From Sphingorhabdus sp. EL138 (GTDB lineage: Bacteria; Pseudomonadota; Alphaproteobacteria; Sphingomonadales; Sphingomonadaceae): 42,526 bases of DNA. The translations under genes were made by a program, and so were the position numbers. The stretch lies in contig NZ_CAMCWY010000022.1 of NCBI RefSeq assembly GCF_945882965.1, forward strand, positions 1 through 42,526, read 5' to 3'. Shown here piece after piece: positions 24,044-38,400 of the stretch (its first letter is position 1; every line of letters begins with the position of its first letter). The notes below the pieces were generated by a model. It saw nothing but the letters and a program-made list of their open reading frames with translations. It was not told the DNA's origin and did no database searches.

Positions 24044-27000
24044 ATGCATATCGCGGAGTTTGCAATTCGTAGATGGCAGCTGACACTGGTGCTGTTCACG
24101 CTGCTCTGCGCGTTGGGCTTTTCTGCATTTCAGCAAGTTCCCCGCTCCGTTGACCCGCATTTTTCCATGCCTGTCGTGTCAATTGTGGCATCCCAGCCCG
24201 GGGCAGATGCGGCAGAGATTGAGCAAACCATTACCAAGCCGATTGAGGAATTGGTTCAGGGTTTGGAGGATGTCCAAAGTGTCGTCTCGTCCAGCAGCGA
24301 CGGTAATGCGGTCATTCGGGCGGAGTTTGACTGGTCTGGCAATCCGGACCAATATTTCAACGATGCAGTGCGTGAAGTCACAGCGATCCGGAACCAACTA
24401 CCTGCGGACCTTCAGGGCCTACAATTCGAAAAAGTCCGCACGACAAATGCGTCAATCCTCCAAATTGCGCTGCTGAGCGATACTGCAAGCTGGTACCGGA
24501 TGGAGAAATATGCCCGCGATGTCAGCGAGGCCTTGGGGCGGGATAAAGAGGTCCGTCAGGCAGAAATTTACGGCCTGCCCCAACCGGAAATCAGCGTTGC
24601 GATTGATTCGGGTAGGCTTGCCGAGTTGCGGTTGCCAGCAAGCGTTGTGGTCGATGCGATCCGCGTTGGCGGTGCGGATGTGCCCGCTGGCGCCGTCATC
24701 AGCGGTGCCCGCAGATTCAATGTGGAGACAGGCGGCGCATTCCGGGACCTTGAAAAAATTCGCAATCTTCCGATCCGGTCGAACGACGGGTCGATAATCC
24801 GTGTCGGAGATGTCGCCGACGTGAAAATCAGCGCGGCAGAACAACGCGTGAAAGTCAGCCATAATGGCAAGCGCGCGGTCTTCATTACCGCCAATCAGAA
24901 ACAGGGCACTGATGCGACCAAGCTGCGCAATCGTTTGGTGGAAGAACTTGCACGGCAACAGGAATTGTTGCCGCCCGATATAGAAGCCGTGGTCCAGTTT
25001 GACCAAAGCAAGGATATTCGGAAACGCTTGGACGAGCTCGCGCGCGACTTTGCAATCGCCTTGTTTCTGGTGCTGATCACTTTGTTGCCCTTGGGCTGGC
25101 GGGCGTCGATCATCGTGATGATATCGATTCCGCTGTCAATTGCGTCGGGGCTGCTTGCGATATCGGCCTATGGCTTTAACCTTAGCCAGTTCGTGGTTGC
25201 CGGCTTCATCCTGACGTTGGGATTATTGGTCGATGATTCGATTGTTGTGGTCGAAAACATCGCCCGGCACCTGCGCATGGGGAAAAGCCGGAACGAAGCG
25301 GCCATTGACGGGACCAAAGAGATTACGATGGCGGTTTTGGGGTCGACCGGCGTGTTGGTCTTTGCCTTTTTGCCCTTGTTCTTTTTGCCTGAAGGGGCGG
25401 GCAAATTTATCCAGAGCTTTATCGGCACCATCGTTGCAACGATTACGGCATCAATGATTGTTTCGCTCACGATCATACCGTTTCTGGCGAGCCGAATTCT
25501 CAAAGGCGACGAGCCCGAGGAAGGCAGCCCGCTTCTGCAATGGCTGATGCGTAATATTGACCGTTTCTACCACCCAATGTTGCATTGGGCGCTCGACCGG
25601 CCGCGCCGTTCCGTATGGGGTGCATTAATTGGCACATGCGCGGCATTCTCGCTTGTGCCGATACTTGGTTTCAGCCTGTTTCCAAACGCCGATACATCTT
25701 ATTTCCGCGTCACAATAGAGGCAGAGCAGGGTGCGAGCATCGCCGAAACGGGACGCATTGTCGCCCAAGTATCCACCGTTCTGAAAACCGAACCCGCTAT
25801 TAAAGTCCGCGCAGAAAATGTCGGCGCATATAACCCGCCCGTTTTCTACAATTCGTTTCAGCGCGGCGAAAACCCGACCCATGGCGAGGTGATTGCAATA
25901 ATGGATGCGTGGGAAGGCACAAAGTCCCAAGCGATGGTTGACAGGCTGCGCAAGAAATTGGACCAGATATCAGGCGCGCGGATCAAGCTGATGTTGTTTC
26001 AGAATGGCGCGCCCATCAACGCCCCCGTCGAATTTCGCGTCTATGGTCCTGATCAGGACGAGCTAAAACGTCTCGCGGGGCAAATGGCGCAAGTGTTAAC
26101 CGAAACCCCCGGCACAAGAGACATTAACAACCCAGTTGCGTTCGATAAGGTCGATTTGGACATACAAGTTGACGATGCCAAAGCCGCGTTGCTTGATCTG
26201 CCTGCGGGTGCCGCGCGGCGGGCGATACGGCTTGCGCTCAGCGGGGAGCGGGCTGGTACCTATCGCGACACCGAAGGGGACAGCTACCCCGTTGTTGTCC
26301 GCTTGCCATTGGCAGAGACGCAGCCGGTTTCGGCGTTGGAAGCGATCTATGTTTCGAACCGAAGCGGGCAGGCAGTGCAATTGGCGGAGATTTCAGACCC
26401 GACGCTGGAATCAACGCCTTCCGCCATTTATCGGTATAATCTTCAGCGCTATGTTGGCGTCACGGCCCAGATCAACGACGGCGTTGTCGTGTCCAAAGTG
26501 AATGTCGATGCAAAAAAGCGGATGGACCAGATTCCGCTTAAGCCCGGCTACTCCATCGCGGTGGGCGGTGAGGCGGAAAAAATCAATGATACCTTTGCCG
26601 GTTTCGGCCCAGTGGTGGTGGTGGCCTTGTTCAGCATATTCGCCATATTAGTGGCTGAATTTGGCAGGTTTAAGGAAGCTTTGGTCGTTGCCGGCGTTAT
26701 TCCCTTGGGCACCTTTGGCGGCCTCATCGCATTGTTGATAACCGGCAACAACCTGTCCTTTCTTGCGATCATTGGATTTATCGCTTTGGTCGGTATTGAG
26801 ATTAAAAACTCCATATTGTTGGTCGATTTCACCACGCAGTTGCGCCAGCGCGGGCTTGGCTTGCGCGAAGCGATTGAAAAGGCAGGTGAAGTACGATTCT
26901 TACCTGTCCTGCTTACGTCCGTGACCGCGATAGGCGGCCTGATGCCGCTCGCCTTGTTTGGCGGCAGCCTATATTCGCCATTGGCAATCGTGTTAATCGG

Positions 27001-27112
27001 GGGGTTGATTTCTTCCACTTTGCTATCACGTATTGTCACGCCTGCGATGTACCTTCTGGTGGTGCGCGGGGATGCGGCTAAGGCCGCAAACGCTGCCCAA
27101 GTTAAAGGATAG
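24044..27112 (+). CDS. RND efflux pump permease (AcrB/HAE-like)
   Basis: This 1022-residue inner-membrane proton/substrate antiporter has the RND plan: one helix, a large periplasmic loop, six helices, a second loop and five more helices. The proton-relay acidic pair is D397-D398 in LLVDDSIVVVENIARHL, and the matching lysine is K921 in GIEIKNSILLVDF. ASQPGADAAEIEQTITKPIEELVQGLEDV near residue 46 is typical of pump family members. Substrate cannot be inferred: it lies closer to multidrug/HAE pumps than to metal pumps, because the usual metal-site methionines are not evident. It follows the adaptor by 3 bp and precedes msrA by 3 bp. Confidence 0.94.
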   Translation: MHIAEFAIRRWQLTLVLFTLLCALGFSAFQQVPRSVDPHFSMPVVSIVASQPGADAAEIEQTITKPIEELVQGLEDVQSVVSSSSDGNAVIRAEFDWSGNPDQYFNDAVREVTAIRNQLPADLQGLQFEKVRTTNASILQIALLSDTASWYRMEKYARDVSEALGRDKEVRQAEIYGLPQPEISVAIDSGRLAELRLPASVVVDAIRVGGADVPAGAVISGARRFNVETGGAFRDLEKIRNLPIRSNDGSIIRVGDVADVKISAAEQRVKVSHNGKRAVFITANQKQGTDATKLRNRLVEELARQQELLPPDIEAVVQFDQSKDIRKRLDELARDFAIALFLVLITLLPLGWRASIIVMISIPLSIASGLLAISAYGFNLSQFVVAGFILTLGLLVDDSIVVVENIARHLRMGKSRNEAAIDGTKEITMAVLGSTGVLVFAFLPLFFLPEGAGKFIQSFIGTIVATITASMIVSLTIIPFLASRILKGDEPEEGSPLLQWLMRNIDRFYHPMLHWALDRPRRSVWGALIGTCAAFSLVPILGFSLFPNADTSYFRVTIEAEQGASIAETGRIVAQVSTVLKTEPAIKVRAENVGAYNPPVFYNSFQRGENPTHGEVIAIMDAWEGTKSQAMVDRLRKKLDQISGARIKLMLFQNGAPINAPVEFRVYGPDQDELKRLAGQMAQVLTETPGTRDINNPVAFDKVDLDIQVDDAKAALLDLPAGAARRAIRLALSGERAGTYRDTEGDSYPVVVRLPLAETQPVSALEAIYVSNRSGQAVQLAEISDPTLESTPSAIYRYNLQRYVGVTAQINDGVVVSKVNVDAKKRMDQIPLKPGYSIAVGGEAEKINDTFAGFGPVVVVALFSIFAILVAEFGRFKEALVVAGVIPLGTFGGLIALLITGNNLSFLAIIGFIALVGIEIKNSILLVDFTTQLRQRGLGLREAIEKAGEVRFLPVLLTSVTAIGGLMPLALFGGSLYSPLAIVLIGGLISSTLLSRIVTPAMYLLVVRGDAAKAANAAQVKG

Positions 27113-27115
27113 ATT

Positions 27116-27655
27116 ATGCCGCAAGAAGAAGCCATTTTTGCCGGAGGTTGTTTCTGGTGCACTGAAGCCGTGTTTGGACAACTGAATGGCGTTAGCGGCG
27201 TCGTAAGCGGCTATATTGGGGGCCATACGGTCGATCCGACTTACAAAGACGTGTGCGGCGGAAATACGGGCCATGCCGAGGCAATCCGCATCGCATTCGA
27301 TGCTGACGTCATAAGCTATGCCGATTTGGTCGAAATATTCTTTGCAACGCATGAACCAACGCAGCTAAATCGGCAGGGCAGTGACATCGGTACCCAATAT
27401 CGTTCGGCAATTTTCCCATTGTCCGACGAACAGCGCGCAGAGGCCGAGGCGGGCATAGAAAAGGCAGCAGGCGATTGGCCCACACCCATTGTGACGACAA
27501 TTGAGGGCCCCGCCACTTGGTATCCTGCCGAAGATTATCACCAAGAATATTGGGGCGGCGAAGGGCAGCGCAACCCCTATTGCCTCGCAGTCATTCCGCC
27601 AAAATTGGCAAAGCTGAAAAAAGGATTTGCCGAACGGATTGCAAAGTCTGCGTAG
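27116..27655 (+). CDS. msrA: Peptide-methionine (S)-S-oxide reductase MsrA
   Basis: MsrA reduces the S-epimer of methionine sulfoxide in proteins, repairing oxidative damage. The 179-residue protein starts with MPQEEAIFAGGCFWC, where the first cysteine (C12) is the catalytic one. It continues with SGYIGGHTVDPTYKDVCGGNTGHAEA and LVEIFFATHEPTQLNRQGSDIGTQYRS. A C-terminal cysteine (NPYCLAVIPPK) probably recycles the enzyme with thioredoxin. There is no MsrB domain. It begins 3 bp after the RND pump gene, so it may be co-transcribed, which would tie oxidative repair to the efflux operon. Confidence 0.96.
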   Translation: MPQEEAIFAGGCFWCTEAVFGQLNGVSGVVSGYIGGHTVDPTYKDVCGGNTGHAEAIRIAFDADVISYADLVEIFFATHEPTQLNRQGSDIGTQYRSAIFPLSDEQRAEAEAGIEKAAGDWPTPIVTTIEGPATWYPAEDYHQEYWGGEGQRNPYCLAVIPPKLAKLKKGFAERIAKSA

Positions 27656-27686
27656 ACTTTGTTGTTTCAGGCGTTAAGCAGAGATC

Positions 27687-28556
27687 ATGACACGTAGACC
27701 TGTTCGAAAGGCTGTATTTCCTGTTGCTGGATTGGGAACACGTTTCCTGCCCGCGACAAAAGCCATTCCCAAAGAAATGCTCCCAATTGTCGACAGTCCG
27801 CTCATTCAATATGCGGTCGATGAAGCGCGTGAGGCCGGTATAGAGCAGATGATTTTTGTCACTGGTCGCGGCAAAAGCGTCATTGAGGATCATTTCGACA
27901 TCGCGTTTGAACTTGAGCACACCATGACCGCACGTGGGAAAGACGTGTCGGTTTTGGCGAACACGCGGCTTAGTCCCGGCAATTGTGTATATGTGCGGCA
28001 GCAAGAGCCCTTGGGCCTTGGCCACGCCATCTGGTGCGCGCGTGATATCATTGGCGATGAGCCCTTTGCCATCTTCCTACCCGACGAGTTTATGCATGGA
28101 TCGCCGGGATGTATGAAGCAGATGGTCGATGCGTATCACCAGATTGGCGGAAACATCATCAGCGTGCTTGAAGTGCCGCATGATAAAGTTTCCAGTTATG
28201 GTGTGATTGCACCGGGCGCGGCGAATGGCGCGGTGACCGAAGTATTGGGCTTAGTTGAAAAGCCAAAGGTTGAGGATGCGCCTTCGAACTTGATCGTGTC
28301 GGGGCGCTATATCCTTCAGCCGGAGGTTATGCGGATACTTGAAGGTCAGGAAAAAGGCGCAGGCGGTGAAATACAGCTTACCGACGCCATGGCACAGATG
28401 ATCGGCCAGCAACCCTTTAACGCCGTCACATTTAACGGCAACCGCTATGACTGCGGATCAAAATTGGGATATATCGAAGCGAACTTAGCGCTCGCGCTGC
28501 AACGCCCAGATATGGCAGAGCAGGTGCGCATAATGGCAATGAATTTGCTCAAGTAA
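27687..28556 (+). CDS. galU: UTP-glucose-1-phosphate uridylyltransferase
   Basis: GalU forms UDP-glucose from UTP and glucose-1-phosphate, for exopolysaccharide, glycolipid and other envelope sugars. The 289-residue nucleotidyltransferase has the N-terminal signature FPVAGLGTRFLPATKAIPKEMLPIVD, then QEPLGLGHAIWCARD, LPDEF, and FEGKR-region equivalent FNGNRYDCGSKLGYIEAN near the end. The start is ATG 27687, 31 bp after msrA, with no strong terminator seen between them. Confidence 0.95.
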   Translation: MTRRPVRKAVFPVAGLGTRFLPATKAIPKEMLPIVDSPLIQYAVDEAREAGIEQMIFVTGRGKSVIEDHFDIAFELEHTMTARGKDVSVLANTRLSPGNCVYVRQQEPLGLGHAIWCARDIIGDEPFAIFLPDEFMHGSPGCMKQMVDAYHQIGGNIISVLEVPHDKVSSYGVIAPGAANGAVTEVLGLVEKPKVEDAPSNLIVSGRYILQPEVMRILEGQEKGAGGEIQLTDAMAQMIGQQPFNAVTFNGNRYDCGSKLGYIEANLALALQRPDMAEQVRIMAMNLLK

Positions 28557-28578
28557 TTCGTTTCAGTGAGGATATGTC

Positions 28579-28893
28579 TTGCGACGGAATGTGCGTTTGG
28601 TGTTGGCGATAGCGCCCATGATTCTGTTGCAAGGATGCGTTGCGTCCGTGGTCTCAAGCGTTGTCACAGCACCGGTGAAGATCGTATCCAAAACCGCCGA
28701 TGTCCTTACTACCAGCCAGTCTGAGTCCGATGAAAAACGTGGGCGTGACATGCGTAAGCGCGAAGAAAACCTCGGAAAATTGTCTCGTCAGTTGAATAAA
28801 GCGCAAAAACGCTGCGCCGATGGCGACAGAGACGCCTGCGAAAAAGCGGAAGACATTCGTGAGCAGTTTGAGGACGAGCGGGACGATCGGTGA
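28579..28893 (+). CDS. Small lipoprotein resembling DUF6726
   Basis: This 104-residue protein has a lipoprotein signal with lipobox LLQGC. The mature part contains VASVVSSVVTAPVKIVSKTADVLTTSQSES, followed by a highly charged, probably helical stretch (DEKRGRDMRKREENLGKLSRQ) and a cysteine pair (RCADGDRDACEKAEDI). It resembles small sphingomonad lipoproteins grouped as DUF6726, without known function. TTG 28579 is used as start, with GAGGA six bases upstream; no in-frame ATG precedes the signal. It follows galU by 22 bp. Confidence 0.7.
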   Translation: MRRNVRLVLAIAPMILLQGCVASVVSSVVTAPVKIVSKTADVLTTSQSESDEKRGRDMRKREENLGKLSRQLNKAQKRCADGDRDACEKAEDIREQFEDERDDR

Positions 28894-29077
28894 CAAAGCC
28901 ACCTTTCCGCTGACTTTTTAGAAACATCGACAAATGGATGAAGCGTAAACTGATCTTGCGGCTTGTCGACAAGGCAGCCCGTTAGTCGAACTTAACTGGC
29001 CCCGAAATGTCCTGCACTGCTAACCGGCGTTTATGCCACATAAGACGAACATTTTGTGGGTCTTACGGGAGATTTCT

Positions 29078-30666
29078 ATGTTTGGTTTGAAAATTCGGCA
29101 AGCGTTGCTGGTCACAGCAGCGATTATTCTGTTTGTCCCCGACATTGCACATGCAAATGTCGATAATGCCAACGCCGATATGTCCGTGACACCAACGGGT
29201 AGCCGGAAATTCGACCCTGATTTTTTCGTCACTTACGCCCCTGTGACCGCGCTTGATATGGTGAAACGGATTCCTGGCTTTTCGATCAACGAGGGTGAAG
29301 GTCGTCGCGGTTTCGGGGAAAATGACGGTAATGTTTTGATTGACGGTGATCGTCCCGCAACCAAATCCGACGACATTTTAACGATCCTCTCCCGAATACC
29401 CGCAAGCCAGGTCGAATTTATAGTGCTTTCGGAACAGGCCGGCGCGGACACCGAGACGCAAGGGCAAGGCCAAGCGGTCAATATCGTCCGCAAACGCTCG
29501 GCAAAATTGAACGGCACCTATGAAGCCACCATCGTAGCAGGAACGCGTTATGGGTTTCAGCCATCACTCAATATATCGGCAACCCTTCGCCGCGGCGACA
29601 TCAGCTATGAGCTGAATTTCTCGTCTTATTCGGAACGCGTGTATGGTTTTGGTCCCGAAGACTTTAAGACTGCCTCCGGAGGACTTGTGGAACGGCGATC
29701 CTATGCCGGGAAAGGCGGCCATGACGAAGCTGCACTCGGGGTGGGCATTAAAACCAGAATAGGGGGAGTAAAACTCAACCTCAATGGACAAATGCGCTGG
29801 AATGACAATTTCGACATTCGCAATGCCGAATATTCAAATGCAACGCGGGTCCGCACTGGCACAGAATTCTTGCGGCGCGACGGACCGATCGGCGACCTAA
29901 GTTACGAATTGGGCCGCGATATCGAACTTCCCGCCTTACCGAAAACGAACACCAAGATTGTTGGACTATATCGCACAGGGGATGAAAGCAGCTTCAGTAG
30001 TATTGAAACCTCTCGTATTACGCAGCCAGTGTCGCTGTTCGAAACACGAAGCCGAAACACCCCACAGAAGCCGATATACGCATGCAGAATGATTGGGCTG
30101 GACTTGAAGGTACGCGGTCCAATTCGGCGCTGAGATCGCCTATAATCGCTTGGACGCACGCTTCAGCGTCGCAAAATCGGTAGCAGGCGCCGTCACGAAC
30201 TTCCCGGCGTCAAATGTGTTGGTCGAAGAAACGCGGTTTGAACCTTTTGTCAGCGATGTATGGACGCTTGGCCAGGCATGGAAGGTTGAAGCTTGCGCAA
30301 TCGCGGAGTTTTCGAGGCTCACGCTGTCCGGTGATAGCATCGCGGAACGCAGCTTTAATTTCATCAAGCCACCCGTGATCGCCACGTGGACGATCAGTCC
30401 CCAGAATACTTTGGAACTGCGTGCTGAACTTCAAGTAGCGCAATTGAACTTCAACGAAACGCGCCGACAGCAAGAGGGCACTCTAACCACGACTTTCATA
30501 GAATATAGCAAGTTCAAATTGGGAACGATCCGCTTCCAAGTGACCGATATGGTAGGGTTCCGACGTGACCGCTTTATCTATGCAGGGACAAGGGCATCGG
30601 GCAGCCTTGCCCAGATTGTGAACCGTGAACGCAAGTTGGACCCGTTGTTGCAACTGTCCTTGTCAG
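29078..30666 (+). pseudogene. TonB-dependent receptor-like outer-membrane protein, frameshifted and truncated
   Basis: ATG 29078 follows GGGAGA; an in-frame ATG at 29033 precedes it. A signal peptide ends at AHA (about residue 22). The TonB plug domain is clear (TALDMVKRIPGFSINEGEGRRGFG, VLIDGDRPATKSDDI, LSRIPASQVEFIVL), followed by barrel strands. Frame 2 stops at 30133. Barrel-like coding continues in frame 1 (EADIRMQNDWAGLEGT, from 30067), then in frame 3 (YAVQFGAEIAYNRLDARFSV, from 30111). So two single-base losses, or equivalents, lie near 30060-30070 and 30105-30122. The frame-3 part runs to the edge of the MITE-like element at 30667, and no C-terminal barrel end is found beyond it. About 530 codons remain of a protein that would be longer when intact. 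Confidence 0.82.
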
Positions 30667-30952
30667 GCAAATGCCTAGGGTCAGGACCTATTAAATCCAT
30701 CTTCGCGGTTTGAGGCCATTTTGTTCAGTGCAAGGCGGCAAAGCGCAGGACTTAGTGGTTCTAAGTCCAAGCTTGCCAACGTAGCAATGGACAAAATGGG
30801 CCAAATCCGAAGGACGTCAAAATGGCTTCGATCTCACAGCAAAATGCCCTTGCAGGCAGAATGACTGCCTGCGGCGGACATTTTCCTTCGATCTCTTTGC
30901 CATTTTGACGCCGCGAAGGTGGATTTAATAGGTCCTGACCCTAGGCATTTGC
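30667..30952. mobile_element. MITE-like element with 42-bp inverted ends and two internal hairpins
   Basis: The ends (30667-30708 and 30911-30952) are inverted repeats of 42 bp with one mismatch. Inside are two side-by-side cruciforms. The first pairs CCATTTTGT (30716-30724) with ACAAAATGG (30791-30799) and has an 8-bp inner hairpin, GGACTTAG / CTAAGTCC (30748-30768). The second pairs 12 bp perfectly (30815-30826 with 30899-30910) and has an 8-bp inner hairpin, GCAGGCAG / CTGCCTGC (30852-30872). No ORF of note is inside. No clear target duplication is seen. It sits where the TonB-receptor pseudogene stops. A non-autonomous transposable or REP/RAYT-type element is inferred. Confidence 0.75.
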
Positions 30953-30983
30953 GCCCGTATATGGGGGGCAAGGCGGACCAACA

Positions 30984-31017
30984 AAAAACCCGCCGGAATT
31001 GCAACCGGCGGGTTTTT
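30984..31017 (-). terminator. Intrinsic terminator of rpoBC
   Basis: A 13-bp perfect stem (30984-30996 with 31005-31017) surrounds an 8-nt loop. A-rich and T-rich flanks let it work in both directions. It lies about 20 bp after the rpoC stop. Confidence 0.92.
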
Positions 31018-31037
31018 GTTTGCCTTGAAAGCGAAGT

Positions 31038-35315
<4,278 letters not shown>

Positions 35316-35335
35316 TTTGTATTCCCTTTGTCTTT

Positions 35336-35448
35336 CCCCTCCCGCAGGCGGGAGGGGTTAGGGGTGGGTTTCTGTCATCTTGGGCAGCACGCGCACTTTA
35401 CGTTCGCGCCCACCCCCCCCTCCCCTCCCGCTTGCGGGAGGGGAGGGG
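35336..35448. repeat. Two GC-rich palindromes between rpoB and rpoC
   Basis: Hairpin 1 pairs 35336-35345 with 35348-35357 (10 bp, CCCCTCCCGC). Hairpin 2 pairs 35417-35431 with 35434-35448 (15 bp, CCCCTCCCCTCCCGC). Both share the CTCCCGC..GCGGGAG core and lie inside the operon. No T run follows, so they look like dispersed palindromes that could stabilise or modulate the transcript rather than end it. Confidence 0.75.
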
Positions 35449-35456
35449 AGCAAGTG

Positions 35457-38400
35457 TTATTCCGCTGCCTCGGCAAAGCCTTCGTCACCTTCGATCAAGT
35501 CATGCGCCTTCAGCTCTACATTGAGACCCAATGACCGCATTTCCTTAACCAGAACGTTAAAGCTTTCGGGGATGCCGGCTTCAAAGCTGTCGTCACCCTT
35601 GACGATCGCTTCATAAACCTTGGTACGACCGATCACGTCATCTGATTTGACCGTCAGCATTTCCTGCAAGGTGTATGCCGCGCCATAAGCTTGCAGCGCC
35701 CAACATTCCATTTCCCCGAAACGCTGACCACCGAACTGCGCCTTGCCACCCAATGGCTGCTGCGTGACAAGGCTGTACGGTCCGATCGAACGGGCGTGGA
35801 TCTTGTCATCAACAAGGTGATGCAGTTTCAACATGTAGATGATGCCGACTGTGACCTTGCGGTCGAACTTGTCGCCCGTGCGCCCATCGAACAGGTCGGA
35901 CTGACCCGAACCATCAAGCCCAGCAAGTTGAAGCATCGTTGTTACGTCGGCTTCACGTGCACCGTCGAACACAGGTGTGCCCATGGGAACGCCAGTGCTG
36001 ACATTGCTGGCAAGTTCAATGATGTCCGCATCGCTGCGGTTCTTGATCTCGTCCGCATATTCTGCACCATAAGCCTTAGCCAGACGTTCACGCACCACGG
36101 CTGGCGGGGCTGCTGCTTCGGGGTTCGGGTTTGCATGGCGCCACTCTTCCAGAGCCTCACCAATTTGCATCCCCAGACCACGTGCGGCCCAACCAAGATG
36201 GGTTTCGAAAATCTGACCCACGTTCATACGTGACGGCACACCCAATGGGTTGAGCACGATGTCAACTGGTGTACCGTCGGCGAGGAACGGCATGTCTTCT
36301 TGCGGCAGGATCCGCGAGATAACACCCTTGTTCCCGTGACGTCCGGCCATCTTGTCACCCGGTTGCAGCTTACGCTTCACCGCGACGAAGACCTTGACCA
36401 TCTTGAGCACGCCCGGCGCAAGCTCATCGCCCCGCTCCAGCTTCTCACGACGATCTTCGAACTTCGCGACGATCAACTTGACGGCATCGTCATACTGCAC
36501 CTTAACCGCTTCAAGATCTCCTTGGACCTTGTCATCGGCAACGGCGATTTTCCACCATTCGTATCGCTCGACTTCACCAAGATTTTCCTCAGTTATGACA
36601 TCGCCCTTCTTGATGCCCTTTGGCGCTGCGGCTGCAGTTTGGCCGATGAGCATGTCTTTCAGGCGGTTGTAGGTTGCACGGTTCAAAATTGAACGTTCGT
36701 CCTCTCGGTCCTTAGCAAGACGCTCGATTTCTTCACGTTCAATCGCCATGGCGCGCTCGTCTTTGTCGATACCGTGACGGTTAAAGACGCGGACTTCAAC
36801 GACCGTACCGGCAACACCCGGCGACAGACGCAGTGAGGTGTCGCGCACGTCGCTGGCCTTTTCACCGAAGATGGCGCGCAGCAGTTTTTCTTCTGGCGTC
36901 ATCGGGCTTTCGCCCTTTGGCGTGATCTTACCGACCAGAATGTCACCGGGGTGAACCTCTGCGCCGATGTAGACAATGCCAGCCTCATCAAGGCTGCGAA
37001 GCGCTTCTTCACCTACGTTTGGAATATCGCGGGTGATATCTTCTGGTCCAAGCTTGGTATCGCGGGCCATGACTTCGAATTCTTCGATATGGACTGATGT
37101 AAACACATCGTCCTTCACGATACGTTCCGAGATCAGGATCGAATCTTCGTAATTATATCCGTTCCAAGGCATAAACGCGACAAGGCTGTTCTTGCCCAAA
37201 GCGAGTTCGCCCAGTTCAGTCGAAGGACCGTCGGCGATGATGTCGCCGGCCTCAATCACGTCGCCAACCTTCACCAATGGCTTTTGGTTGATGCAGGTGT
37301 TCTGGTTCGAACGCTGGAACTTTTGCAGCGTGTAGATGTCGACGCCCGATTTGCCGGGTTCGACATCACCAGTCACGCGCACAACAATACGCGTTGCATC
37401 GACTTGGTCGACGATACCAGTGCGACGTGCGCCAATGGCCGCGCCGGAGTCACGGGCAACGGTCTCTTCCATACCAGTGCCGACAAACGGCGCTTCTGCA
37501 CGCAGCAGAGGCACAGCCTGACGTTGCATGTTCGATCCCATCAATGCGCGGTTCGCGTCATCATTTTCCAAGAAAGGAATGAGCGATGCCGCAACCGAAA
37601 CCAGCTGCTTTGGCGAGACGTCCATCAAGGTGATCTGGTCACGCGGTGCCATCAGGAATTCACCTGCTTCACGCGACGAAATTAGGTCCTCGGCAAAGCT
37701 GCCATCGGCGTTCAATTCGGCGTTTGCCTGCGCGATGGTGTTCTTCTGCTCTTCCATTGCGGAGAGATACACCACATCGTCGGTGACCTTATTGTCGATG
37801 ACCTTGCGGTATGGTGTTTCGATAAAGCCATATTTGTTCACGCGGCTGAATGATGCCAGCGAGTTGATCAGGCCGATGTTCGGGCCTTCTGGCGTTTCAA
37901 TCGGGCAGATACGGCCATAATGCGTTGGGTGCACGTCGCGGACTTCAAAGCCAGCGCGCTCCCGCGTGAGGCCACCTGGTCCAAGGGCCGAAACGCGGCG
38001 CTTGTGGGTGACTTCCGAAAGCGGGTTGGTCTGATCCATAAACTGCGACAATTGCGACGAACCAAAAAATTCACGGACCGCAGCAACAGCTGGCTTTGCG
38101 TTGATCAGGTCGTTTGGCATCACGGTCGATACGTCAACCGAGCTCATCCGCTCCTTCACCGCGCGCTCCATGCGCAGCAGACCAACGCGATACTGGTTTT
38201 CCAGCAATTCGCCGACCGAACGGACACGACGGTTGCCAAGGTTATCGATATCGTCGATTTCGCCCTTGCCGTCCTTCAGATTTACCAGTTCCTTGACCAC
38301 GGCGAGGATATCCTCCGTCCGCAACGTCGTCAGCGTATCTTCGACGTCCAAGTTCAACCGCATGTTCAACTTCACGCGGCCTACCGCGCTGAGGTCATAG

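Noticed and set aside
35336-35448. The GC-rich hairpins as a terminator between rpoB and rpoC
   Set aside because: Neither stem is followed by a T tract on the minus strand, and ending transcription there would leave rpoC without an evident promoter.
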